DNA of 64,000 nucleotides from Neodiprion pinetum (GCF_021155775.2 NC_060232.1:26357922-26421921); one strand, 5' to 3'. Shown: positions 53,500 through 63,318, counted from the stretch's first letter. Made by a program: numbers and translations. The notes: generated from the sequence alone by a model not told the origin.

Positions 53500-56400
53500 G
53501 TAACGTAATAATAATACTATATATATGCTGTATGCGAATGAATTACTTATTATTTAAATTGATGTTTTTAATTACAAATATTGCCTTGTCATTATCATTA
53601 CCTGCACTATTACAATGTATATTTCACAAAAGATATTATTCTTGACCAATGGCAGAGTGCTTACATAGCTAATGTACAGTTATCTTGATTCTGCACGGAT
53701 TGAATTCTTTAATCCCATTTGATGTTCGTTGGATGAACAAAAAATGTAATTCCTGTCTCGAAGCTCATTCCTGTCCAAATTTTTGCAAAAACCAACGAGT
53801 TCGTTGTCTTATTGAAAATAAAAATGAAAATTATTGAGATTTGTGCCTACACACTTCAAAACTCCGGAATGAATCGGTTCGATAAACGCCAAATTGAAAA
53901 TTAAAAACAAAACTTGAAATTTTTAGTAATAGTTTTAGGTATAATTATATTGAGACTAGATTATGCAATAGTTATCACATTATAGCAGTAGCTCTGTAGC
54001 AACTTAATCACATAGTAGATAATATTTCGTGCATGCTGTTGTAAAATACAGTCGTGTAGAAATGGAAGCATTGTTTTTCTACTATGTTTTTTATTACACA
54101 ATGTACCTACCATATAGATCGTTCTGTATGCGATTTTATTCCAATTTCGATCGTTTTTCACCGGGATTCATCAAGTGATATCAAAGCTTGCAAATATTTT
54201 AGCAAATAGGTACAACAACGATTTCGCGAAGGGGTATTCAGCGTGAAATAATAATTCCACGTCGGCAGTTTTTCAGCTTCCGCAAAATTTATGGACATTA
54301 TAATTAATTTTATCTGCGAATCAATAAGAATTATTGAAAATCGTTGAGTCATAGGTCGATAATCCAATTACCCCTCTTCAGCCGACACGGGATAAAAATT
54401 TTTAGGCAATTCTGATAAGAGTTAAAAAAGAGCCATTGCATATGCACGCAGCGTCACGTCAACACGTATATATTACATCTTACCGGTCATAAATTTCACG
54501 ACGAGGAATAACGAAGAAGCGTGACGGAGATTATCCATTTTCTTTAATTTCCGCCGTCAACTCGAATCTCTACGTGTATGAAAACTCGCCAAGACGTGCC
54601 GACAGTGCAGACAGATGGATGAGCTTTTATATCTTGGAAATTTAGGGAAGCGGCCGGATTCAAAGGTGGCATACTAAATCGAACACGGCATTGTTCGTGG
54701 GGGGAAAAGACGAAATAACGGAGCATAAACTTTTCCTCCGTTTACGTCGAAAGTTCAAACTCTCGGTTTGTTTTTTACTGGTCAATTCTTACCTATTATT
54801 TTAATTTATTTAATGTTTCTATTGCCAACGGATCTTCGATAAGTGACAGATTTCTTCTCTACATGTACGTAATTGCATCGGAGTGATTTCTGTATTACAC
54901 TAATCCATATTGTAATATCGTAGTATCCACCCGTCATTTCCGTTACAATGTTCAGGACACCGTTTGAGAAACTTTCATCGACCTTATGCCTCGAGCATAA
55001 CTACAACTAGACAGAGTTTAGTTTATAGAACCTCTGCAGCCAATTAAATTACTCGGTAGGTACTTGGAATTCGCGTGCGATACGCCCGTTAATATAATTA
55101 ATGCAACTCAAACTACGCCTAGTCGTACGTATAGTGTACATGCATGACGAGAGTGCTGAAGCCTTGTTGAAACGAACGATCATTATCGACCTAAAATTGT
55201 GGAAAATTAATGAAGTTCGGACGTTTCTAAGCTGAGGTCAATTTTAACTACCAAAGTCGTGGTTGTATAAATTTACATCTCTTACAGTTTTAGATGAATG
55301 AATTGCTTCGAGCTATCATAACGACTTGAAAGGTCATTGATTTTTTTCCATCCCTATCGATATAGTTTTGATTATATTTTTGATAAAAAAATAAACATCA
55401 TATTCTTATCTCAGGCTGAACGACAAGCGGATCAAAGAAGCGCTAATTGCGAAGGCGAAGGTCGCGCTAACGAGTTTCCAGGGTGATAATTCCACTTGCT
55501 TGAGATTTGTACAACAAGCACTTCTCCGAAAGCGTAAAACAAGCTAGTCCCTTGTCACATTCGCATAGCTTCATCCCTTTGGCAGCCTCCCAGTTCTAAT
55601 TGGAGAAGACTTGTTGTATACAGTATTTCCTTCCCATGTAGACCCTGAACAATTCGTGAAATCATGACAATGTAACCGGGTTGCCCAGTCGCGCCCTAAA
55701 AAGCAGGGACATTGTCCCGGATGTAGATTCGCGACCCTTGGATCAACCCCTTCATAATCCTGCACGTATAACGTTCGCGGTGTTGGAAATAGTCGCAGAA
55801 CGACGAAATAACCGAACACATATCGATACCCCCGAGGTCTCCTCGATATGTTTGACACGTTCGCCAGCGGCCTGCCGTTTCGTCCGTCTCACCTCGTTCG
55901 ACTTGCGTTATGTGTAACGTGAAAATGGTCGAGGGGGTTTGCGAACCGAAGGTAGCTGTGGAGTGATGTGAGGAAAATAGCGCGCGGGGGAGGAGACGAT
56001 TGCGTGAACGATCGGGGGAGAAGAATTTGACGAGGAGAAAGAAAGAAAGAAAGAAAGAAAAAAAGTTTCGACGCTTTCCTTCGGGAACGGCTGCGGTGAA
56101 CGCCAACCTTGTTGGCGCGAGTCCTCCATATCTTATGAGACTCGTACAAGTTTCGCTCTAGTCGTTACGAACTACCAAAGTAGATATCGCAAGCATAAGA
56201 AATATCCAGAAATAAAAAAGGAGAGTGATTGACAATAACGAGAGGAGAATAGAGGGGTACGAAATGGTAGCGTGTGACTTTACGTAAATATATCCATGTT
56301 ACGCGTATTACCTCGGCTTTGCATTCACGGATAAGGAATCCGATCAGAAACACTTCGGGAATCTATACGAATGTCCCTCGAGACTGGGAAGCGCATATTA

Positions 56401-58439
56401 TGGTACATCGGCACGTATGCATTATAAAAGGTTCGGGAGAGGCGAGAAGGAATTTTGAAAATTGGTCAAATTCAGTTGGCGCGAGGCGTTGGAAGAGGTT
56501 TGTGGAGGTGGGTGTAACTTCGGCAACGTTGAAAGAAATTTGGAACGGAGACGTGGCATCGAGCACCTTATACGTACGGTTAAAAAGCTAAGCTCGAGTC
56601 TGGAGAGACGAGACGCCTTTAAACTCACTTGGGAAAATCGCAGGGAGCCGTCAAGTGTATAAATACTGCTCTCGTATACATGTGTGTACATAGGCATACA
56701 AACATGTACACGCCGCGACGGGGGATTAATTCCAAAAAGCCGTTTAGGTCCCGACCTGCAACGTGGCGAGTATGCCCATAAACTCTCAAAGAGATATCTC
56801 TCAACCCTCCCTGTTGACATTTAGGGCTAGATAATTTCCGCCAACAATACAATCTTGCAGCCGGTGGATTTCACCCCCCGAACTAACGCCTCGCAACCAC
56901 CACCCCTGTGCTTGTGTTCGTGTATGTACGTGCGTGTGTGTACCTTTGGCTCTCGGGACACCGGAGTAATTAGTGTTTCTCTGTTGCGTTCCCGGTATCG
57001 ACGCAGATACGTGCGTTTTATGCGGGTGATCGCTTCGTGTAATAGACGGGAAATTGAGCCCTTGCAACGCCACGCATCCCACGTACATGTACAATCTGCA
57101 CGCTTCCTATTGTACCTATAAGGTGCAGTGTCCCGCAATTTGCGGATAGTTAGCTTGTACATCGTTGCTGCGGTGGGTGATAAATTAGGGTGTTAAACTG
57201 TGAGTGAAATTTTTTTATCGCGAATATTCACCAAGGGGTGACGCAACGTAGGGGTGCAACATCCCTTGGCGGGTGGAAAAATTTCAAATGAGACATTACG
57301 ATGTTTATAATAAAGAGCTGAGAGAATACTACGAAAATTTTCGGTTTTTTCGGCTGTAACTGGTACAATCCGCCGATCACAGCGACTTCCTGTAACGATA
57401 CTACGTTGGAATAGGGTTTGAAAAGATTGACGCTGGCCTTTTTTTTATACCGCCGGAAATTTAGCTGCCAAAATTCAAAGGGGTTAGATATTAGATGTTA
57501 GATGTTTATTGAATATTTCCAAAGTAATGTTGGAAAACGTAAGGGTTGGCCTTCTTTTCTTCGCGATTTCTGATGACGAATATATTCTCGTCTCAGAATC
57601 GATTTGCCCGACCATTTTCCCACTGATTGATATCAAGAACAGCGTAGGACAAACAGTTGAGGGAATATGCAGAAATTTGTTATTCGCAAATAAATTTCCA
57701 TCCGCTGCTCGATATTATTGATACGACTTGATACGACTTGATACTGCGCGCAATCGTTCTCACTCTATCCTATAATAATCAAATAAACTCAATAACGCGT
57801 ATATGACCTCGCAAAAGTTGTTAGTAATCTAACTTGATCGTCAAGAATTTGGAACTATTGATAAAGTTTTATAGGAATCTCGTGTGATCGACTTTAAACC
57901 GATTACCTTAATTTACGGCTCTGATAATTTTCTCTCATATCCGCTTCCCTTAGACCAAACGATAGTCCGGGTTAACAGCGTCATGATGTGACTTGGAAAA
58001 ATTAAGTTTAAGCTACTGGTTTACTGATTGACAAGCCTCACTCAAAGTCGACCCAATAGAAGAGAAGAAATAGCGAATTCAGTTCGCTTTTCCATTCCGC
58101 ACCCCCTTAATTGCCATTGTTAAATTTTCACACTGATGATCCTTGGAATGAATTGTAAATCCGTGTATTTTATCCGTTGGCAATTGATACAAACCATCGC
58201 GACTTATTTGAATTGAAAATTTATGTTCACATTCCGGATGACATGGCGAGTCTTTATACAAGGTATGCATAGATATCTAGAATACCACGCCTTGCGAATT
58301 AGCTTTCCAGACAGAGATGAATGATGAATTTTAAGGACTGCATTATCGTTGTTGAATACTCTATGCCTCGTGGGAAACGACAATCTGTAACGATAAAATT
58401 GATGCACCGGATCGTCGTCGACTTTAACTTATAAAATGT
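53500..58439. other. Intergenic stretch, no gene recognised
   Basis: It is AT-rich at first, with higher GC and CpG content at 55.4-57.1 kb. It contains GAAAGAAA repeats (56037-56063), three tandem copies of TGATACGACT at 57719-57743, and scattered frames of up to 136 codons that overlap each other on both strands without recognised motifs. A frame from ATG 57526 to 57721 looks mildly protein-like but was not identified. Confidence 0.55.
58079..58276 (-). CDS. Candidate terminal exon, unrecognised Cys/His-containing peptide
   Basis: On the minus strand, an acceptor-like TATTCTAG ends at 58277. From 58276 a frame of 65 codons ends in TGA (58079-58081). The peptide includes LYKDSPCHPECEHKF, SRDGLYQLPTDKIHGF and CENLTMAIKG and looks protein-like, but I do not recognise it. 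Its phase 0 start would join COX18 exon 2 (ending AAG) in frame. The result would lack the remaining COX18 membrane segments. LY, D and CHP weakly recall the DNCHP region of COX18, but the rest does not fit. It may be chance. Confidence 0.25.
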   Translation of the reverse strand: MSMHTLYKDSPCHPECEHKFSIQISRDGLYQLPTDKIHGFTIHSKDHQCENLTMAIKGVRNGKAN

Positions 58440-58570
58440 CCTACCATTTTCGAACACCTCCTACCTCCCCCTGCCACCTCCGACCATCAATGGCCACTAT
58501 CGACCACCCCCTATCACCTTCTGCCAGCGCCGACCACCTCCTACCATTTCCGAACACCTCCAACTATCCT
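58440..58570. repeat. CCACCTCCGACC-type tandem repeat
   Basis: This is a degenerate repeat of CCACCTCC/GACCACC blocks. CTACCATTTTCGAACACCTCC at its left end recurs as CTACCATTTCCGAACACCTCC at about 58539. On the minus strand it reads GGTGGTCGGAGGTGG, the same motif found on the plus strand in unit B near 62580. Confidence 0.7.
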
Positions 58571-58599
58571 ATTGACCTATATTACTAGATTAGCTATGA

Positions 58600-59615
58600 T
58601 ATGAAAAGAGATTCTATTCGACGCGCGCTCGATGTATCCCACAACACTAATATTCAAAATTATTCCAACAACTTTTCATTTGCTCTCTCGATCTTGAATT
58701 TTCATAGGCATAGAATCGAAACGCTGTTTTAGCTGGTCGCAAGTGAAGTATCTGCGTTGGGTGGAGGAACAGAATTGTTTTTCGAAAAGTATTCGGATGG
58801 AAAAAAATTCAGAGTAACTGTAATACATCACGGATGCGCTAATTTTGATCGAGATAAAATGGATGCTCCGTATATGAGACAGTATTTAACGCTGCGTAGT
58901 GATTTAAAGACCTAAGAAGGTGATAGGGAGAGAAAGAACGAAGCTTCTTAACACTTCGAGTGTATTTTAACACACATTTGAAAGATACGAGCAAAATTTT
59001 TCATCATCCAACTGTCGCAGAACGGCAGCGTTATTAGCCGACCCGTTCACTGAAGAATATATCTTCAGTCAACGGCTGACCATCGAAGGGCCTGGCCGCT
59101 TGAGTCTGGAATCGGCAGGAGACATAAAGTGCGTATTTCTTGTATGAAATGTGAAAACTAAAATGATTATACATCATATCATATCATCGTACATCACACA
59201 TCATACATCATACATCATACATCATCATACATAGTATTAAAGGTCGAAACCAAAGTTCCGATGTCGGATGTTCAGAAAGTGACGTCACCAACTTACAATC
59301 AGCTAGCCGAATTCCTCAGTCTGGAACGAACCGCGCAGTAGAGCGGACGGATGAGAGTCGCGCTCCGCAAATTTCGAGTACCGGGTTCTCAACCTCTCGG
59401 ATCCCGCGCTTCGGGTCCGCTACGCGGTGAAACTCGACTTCCAGGATAAGCGCTCCGTGGTTCCTGGTTCATATTTACAATAAATTATTTCAATTCGTTT
59501 TTCGCGCAAGCCCAAATTCGGTAGCTGTCAGTGGGCTAATAAAATTTCTATAACTTTATAATCTTCTCATAATCTTTTCGGTGAAATATATCGATAAAAA
59601 AATTACGTTAAACCT
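58600..59615. repeat. Interspersed/segmental repeat module, copy 1
   Basis: It starts near GATTCTATTCGAC and shares about 1 kb with the segment at 61135-62375 in the same orientation. Shared blocks include TCGAAACGCTGTTTTAGC, the CATCATACATCATAC run (59165-59230), AGTGACGTCACC and the GTGAAACTCGACTTCCAGGA block. The tail, from CAATAAATTATTTC to GATAAAAAAATTAC, is shared with a third partial copy at 62690-62885. No transposase frame or clear terminal inverted repeats were seen. Confidence 0.85.
59165..59230. repeat. CATCATA tandem repeat inside module copy 1
   Basis: Repeated ACATCAT/ACATCATA units; a shorter version lies in copy 2 at 61720-61765. Confidence 0.9.
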
Positions 59616-59693
59616 TTTCTATGAAAAAAAGATGGAATAGCAAAAAGATTTGGATAGGCCATCTATGGTGAAAGTAAAAAAGAAAGTAAGTAC

Positions 59694-59831
59694 CTTTGTA
59701 TTATACAGCATCCTAGCATGATGTTTAGGACATTTGTAATGTGATACAGCTACATTTGCTTCGGCTTGCAGTTTTTTAACAATATCACTCATTTCGATGT
59801 TCAAATTTTGAACTTTGGCAATAATGTAATG
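59694..59831 (-). CDS. COX18: COX18 exon 2
   Basis: On the minus strand it follows the acceptor TATATCATAG and encodes 46 residues: HYIIAKVQNLNIEMSD, IVKKLQAEANVAVSHYKC, then ARMLYNTK. It ends at donor AAG|GTACTTAC (59693). It is the matrix-facing loop after the first membrane segment in this family. Confidence 0.87.
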
Positions 59832-60535
59832 CTATGATATAAATTATGCTCATTTAATGCGATGGTTCTCCACTAACTAGATAGCTATGTGTCTATTAAG
59901 TAACGAAATGGATGAATATTTACTTGATAAAGACTCAATGGTAGCGTCAAAGTACTTCTTACTATAACTGTGGTTAAAACTATGGTTGCCCACCATGGTA
60001 AACCGGTCGTAGACTGAAATGTGACCAAAGTATCTTGTACAAATTCAGCAGGTGTGCTCTCCGATATATCTTTCCAAACTCCAGTTAACCGGACTTGCGG
60101 TACATACTGTGTCGTTTCACTTGAGAATTGCCTGACTCTAAAATGTTTAGGATGGAGAACCGTATAGCGAGTGCGATTGGCGAGCAATAACATCGAATTA
60201 ATCAAGGGTTTGCTGCAATTTCTTGAAATGTTGATTCCGGTGTGTGAAGAACGTAAACCCGTTGCACTCTGTGTATTGAACTGAGACGGCGTATTTCGAT
60301 CGAAATTAAATAAACTATCTTTACCTGCAACGGGTGACATAGTCTTCGACGTGTGAATTAAAAATGTTAGACTATTTCCACTGTCAATGTGACTGGCGCC
60401 CTGGTTCAGGTTAAGGTTATGAGTTGATCGCCGTAGATAACTCACGAGTCTCACATTGACTGAACACATTGATGCAGCATGTGTGAAATTTAGACTTCGT
60501 TGGAAGTAAAAATTATAGTTTACGGAACGTAGCAT
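59694..60535 (-). CDS. COX18: COX18 (cytochrome c oxidase assembly, Oxa1/YidC family), exons 1-2 only
   Basis: COX18 is a mitochondrial inner-membrane insertase that moves the Cox2 C-terminal tail across the membrane during complex IV assembly. Exon 1 (60535-59924) and exon 2 (59831-59694) join in phase 0 to give 250 residues. There is a basic, Ser-rich N-terminus typical of a mitochondrial presequence, a linker, then TGLPWWATIVLTTV and TLTLPLSLYQ, the first membrane segment. HYIIAKVQNLNIEM and a KKLQAEA matrix segment follow. TGLPWW plus LPLSLYQHYI fits COX18 better than OXA1L, from family memory. The DNCHP-type segment and later membrane segments that should follow were not found in the window, so the gene is either cut off, spread over a very long intron, or a truncated copy. 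It is flanked by direct repeats at 58.6 and 61.1 kb. Confidence 0.85.
59924..60535 (-). CDS. COX18: COX18 exon 1
   Basis: It starts at ATG 60535-60533 and encodes 204 residues in whole codons, ending LSLYQ. The donor on the minus strand is CAA|GTAAATATT at 59923. The open frame runs on for 12 more codons into the intron, but the homology stops at Q and resumes with HYI in exon 2. Residues about 1-45 look like a presequence; the first membrane segment is near residues 178-200. Confidence 0.88.
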
Positions 60536-60786
60536 TTCAATGATATAATTTCAGTATCTTCGAATAACCTCTCACAAGTCAAGCAGGCTCGATGGCGCGT
60601 CGGAAGACCGTTTAGAGCATGTTTTATGGTTCAGGAAAATGCTGTTGCTCCGTTAGCGCTCCGTAGCAGGCATCCGTCTCCTCTGCTGCGGCCTATGTTT
60701 AATTGGGATTCGAGCGCTCCGCTGTCGGAAAGCGACGTCTGATGCGCGGTGAGTACGAATAAAGATAGCATTAAACCGGCAGCATT
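60536..60786. promoter_or_regulatory. Region upstream of COX18, possible promoter
   Basis: This short stretch between the COX18 start codon and the reverse-transcriptase-like relic is CpG-rich at 60590-60760. On the + strand a strong donor GTGAGTACG begins at 60749 after ATGCGCG, so a divergent transcript is possible. No TATA box was seen. Confidence 0.35.
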
Positions 60787-61128
60787 TTAACGCTGACTGA
60801 AGAATATAACGACGGATAACCCTGGGTAAATTTTTGTGACCAGTTTTCGGCGAGCAAATGTGCCCGGGTGGACCTGGGAGCGTAGGAGAATAAATTTCTT
60901 CCACACTTCGTAGCAAAACAGTGATTTAATTAAAGTATGGGTACCCGAGAGAAGAATGTGTACATAGATCATGAATAATAATGGACCAGATGTAATAATG
61001 ATGCGGAGACCAGAAAGTATGAATGCATATGCGGTCCGTGTCAATACAAATATATATGATCCATTTTCCAGGAGACAAACTAGATTTTCTGCAATAATAC
61101 GGCTATAATAGGAGAATGGTAGAATCAT
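60787..61128 (-). pseudogene. Possible relic of LINE-type reverse transcriptase
   Basis: An open frame of 113 codons carries TSGPLLFMIYVHILLSG. This resembles the block around GxPQGSxLGPLLFxIYINDL of non-LTR retrotransposon reverse transcriptases, with the VPQGSxLG part missing and NDL changed. Upstream SYIFVLTRT could match the SYL..R segment that precedes it. No catalytic YADD follows in frame. The similarity is short, so the call is tentative. Confidence 0.3.
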
Positions 61129-61134
61129 TCATTT

Positions 61135-62375
61135 CGAAATGGGATTCTATTCGACACGCGCTCGATGTATTCCATAACATTATTGTTCATAATTATTCCA
61201 ACTTTTCATTTGCTCTCTCGCTCCTGAATTTTCCTAGGCATAGAATCGAAACGCTGTTTTAGCCAGTGGCGAGTAGAGTATCTACGTTGGGTAGAGAAGC
61301 AGAATTGTTTTCAAAAAGTGGTCGTATGGAAAAAAATTCATAGCCACTGTGATACATCACGTATGCGCCAATTTTGATCGGGATAAAATGCATGCTCCGT
61401 ATATGAGACAGTATTTAACGCAGTGGCATGATTCAAATACCTAAAAAGGTGATTGTCGGCGATTTCTTTTTTTTTTTTGATAAAGAGAGAAAGAACTAAG
61501 CTTCTTAAATCTTCTAGTGTATTTTAACACACATTTGAAAGGTAAGAGCAAAAATTTTTATCATCCGACTGTAGTAGAACGGCAGCGTTATTAGCTGACC
61601 CGTTGACTGAAGAATATGTCTTTAGTCAAAGGCTGACCATCGAAGGGCCAAAGCCGCTGGAATCGGCAGGAAAGATAACATGCGTATTTCTTGTCTGTAA
61701 TGTGAAGACTAAAATCATTATACATCTTGTCATATCATAGATCATACATCATACATCATAAATAGTATTGAAATTCGAAACCAAAGTTTGGATGATCGGA
61801 TGTTCAGAAAGTGACGTCACCGAAATTTTTTTTTCTCTTGACGTCATCGATCTATAGTAATCAGTCTGTCGAATCGAATTCCTCAGTCTGGAAACAACCG
61901 CGCAGTAGAGCGGACGTTTGAAAATCGTGCTCCGCAGATTGCGAGTACCGGGTTCTCTACCACCTGGATCCTGCGCTCTAGGTTCGCTTCTTGGTGCACC
62001 TCGAGTTCCAGGACAAGCGCTCCGTAGTTTCTAGGCTCCAGGTCCTCTACCTGATGAAACTCGACTTTTAGGCGAGCGCTCCGTATTTTCGGCGCTCCAG
62101 GTCCGCTACCTGGTGAAACTCGACTTCCAGGACAAGGTGGAGGAGAAGGATTTCTACACAGTGAGTATATTTTTATAATATTTGAAGGCAATTGTAATTA
62201 TATTGTATCTAACATTATTTTAACTTCTCATGTATACAATAAATTATTTCAATTGATTTTTCGTGCAAGCCCAAATTCAGAAGCTATCAATGCGTTTGCC
62301 AAGTTTCTAATTTTTCATAATTTTCCTACGATCTTCTTGGTGAAATCTGTCAAAGAAAAAATTATAATAATCCTT
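61135..62375. repeat. Repeat module, copy 2
   Basis: This is a direct-orientation copy of the 58600-59615 module, diverged by substitutions and small indels. It has an extra T-rich insertion at about 61467-61479 and near 61829, and several extra tandem units of about 57 nt (CGCTCCGTA, CTCCAGGTC, CTGGTGAAACTCGACTT) at 61980-62130. It lies on the other side of COX18 exons 1-2. Confidence 0.85.
62035..62160 (+). CDS. Candidate exon A of an acidic-repeat gene
   Basis: It follows acceptor-like GTTTCTAG and encodes 42 whole codons, ending FQDKVEEKDFYT before a strong donor GTGAGTATAT (62161). It is in phase 0 at both ends. Upstream residues include RSVFSALQVRYLVKLDF, whose DNA belongs to the tandem units of the repeat module. 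Its acidic end resembles units B and C. It may be real or a repeat artefact. Confidence 0.28.
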
Positions 62376-62553
62376 CAGCAGTATTCTTCATGTGTTCTAA
62401 TACTGAAAATATTTTTTAGTATTCGAGATGTTATTATATAGCTATAAATGCGCTAATGAAATTTATTATATTGGATGAATTGATTGATTATACTAATCCT
62501 TACACAATATTTTCGATATGTTCTTATACTGAAAATATTTATGACTATTGAAG

Positions 62554-62667
62554 GTACAACCCAAGGTGGTTATCGGTGGTCGTTGGAGGTGGTCGGAGGT
62601 GGACGAGGAGGAGGACGAGGAAGACGAGGAAAACAAGGTGGACGAGGAGGACGAGGATTTGTGCTCG
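62554..62667 (+). CDS. Candidate exon B of an acidic-repeat gene
   Basis: It follows acceptor-like ACTATTGAAG and gives 38 whole codons: VQPKVVIGGRWRWSEV, then a D/E-rich run ending NKVDEEDEDLCS. A strong donor GTGAGTAAA follows at 62668. Phase 0 to 0. The same DNA in the next frame reads as Gly/Arg-rich (GGGRGGGRGRRG), a result of its GGACGA/GGTGGT repeats. Confidence 0.28.
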
Positions 62668-62689
62668 GTGAGTAAAACATTTATATAAT

Positions 62690-62885
62690 ATTAATTGGCA
62701 ATTGCATTTATATTGTATTTCAAATTTTTCAAACTTGTCATCTTTACAATAAATTCTTTCAATTCATTTTTCGCGCAAGCTCAAATTTAGTAGCTGTCAG
62801 TGCGCTAATAAAATTTCTATAACTTTATAATCTTCTCATAATCTTTTTGGTGAAATATGTCGATAAAAAAATTACATTAAAACTT
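62690..62885. repeat. Repeat module, partial copy 3 (tail only)
   Basis: CAATAAATTCTTTCAATTC, the GCGCAAGC block, TAGCTGTCAG, the TCTATAACTTTATAATC block and the ATGTCGATAAAAAAATTAC end are nearly identical to 59478-59610. It lies between the second and third exon-like units, so the tail and the units seem to have been copied together. Confidence 0.8.
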
Positions 62886-62929
62886 AAACGGTATTTTTGA
62901 TTTGTTCTCATCCTGAAAATATTTATTAG

Positions 62930-63001
62930 TATTCGAAGTATAACTCGAGGTGGTTGGAGGTGGTCGAGCTGGACGAGGTGGAGGACGAGGATTCGTGCTC
63001 G
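62930..63001 (+). CDS. Candidate exon C of an acidic-repeat gene
   Basis: It follows acceptor-like TTTATTAG and gives 24 whole codons: YSKYNSRWLEVVELDEVEDE, then DSCS, before donor GTGAGTTTA (63002). Phase 0 to 0. It shares the RW/EV start and ED(E)DxCS end with unit B. The use of a different acceptor is needed to avoid a TAA present in the exact counterpart of the unit B start. Confidence 0.28.
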
Positions 63002-63039
63002 GTGAGTTTAAAATTTTTACAATATTTGACGAAGTAGAA

Positions 63040-63275
63040 TCAGCATCAGGAGTAGGATCAGGGGGAGATGTAGAAATAGGAGTCGAAGTAGGAGTAGTGG
63101 TAGGAATAGGACTCGGAGTAGGAATATGAGTAGAAGTAGGAATAGTAGGAGTTGGAGTGGGATTAGGAGTAGGAGTAGTCGGAGTAGGAATAGGAGTAGT
63201 CGTCGTAGTAGGAGTAGGAGTAGGAGTAGGAGTAGGAGTAGGAGTGGGAGTAGGAGTAGGGGCAGAAGTAGGTAG
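63040..63275. repeat. GGAGTA hexanucleotide-like minisatellite
   Basis: Purine-rich on the + strand: runs of GGAGTA with variants GGAATA, GAAGTA and GTAGTC, most regular at 63205-63258. On the minus strand it makes a long Pro-Thr frame purely because of the repeat, which is not called as a gene. Confidence 0.9.
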
Positions 63276-63294
63276 GGCGGGGTGGGTCGTGTGA

Positions 63295-63318
63295 GGGGAG
63301 GGGAGGGGTGGGAAGGGG
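63295..63318 (+). other. G-quadruplex motif
   Basis: Runs of four, four, four, three and four G are separated by one or two bases (GGGGAGGGGAGGGGTGGG then AAGGGG). This fits the usual G4 pattern with 1-2-nt loops. Confidence 0.7.

Larger units (their letters stand above)
46802..53500. other. AT-rich stretch downstream of JNK, no gene seen
   Basis: It is about 6.7 kb of very AT-rich sequence with no recognisable coding exon on either strand. It contains many AATAAA-like sites and many AATAAT runs (50640-50760, 51370-51430), a TA repeat near 52250 and a long ACT array (52459-52595). It could be extended JNK 3' UTR, other non-coding RNA or plain intergenic DNA; the sequence alone does not decide. 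Confidence 0.6.

Noticed and set aside
55571..57162. Several overlapping frames of 60-136 codons on both strands
   Set aside because: They overlap each other in opposite directions, have no recognised motif, and come from locally higher GC content.
59885..59923. Extension of COX18 exon 1 by 12 residues after LSLYQ
   Set aside because: It reads through a donor GTAAATATT. The family sequence continues with HYI in exon 2, so these codons are intron.
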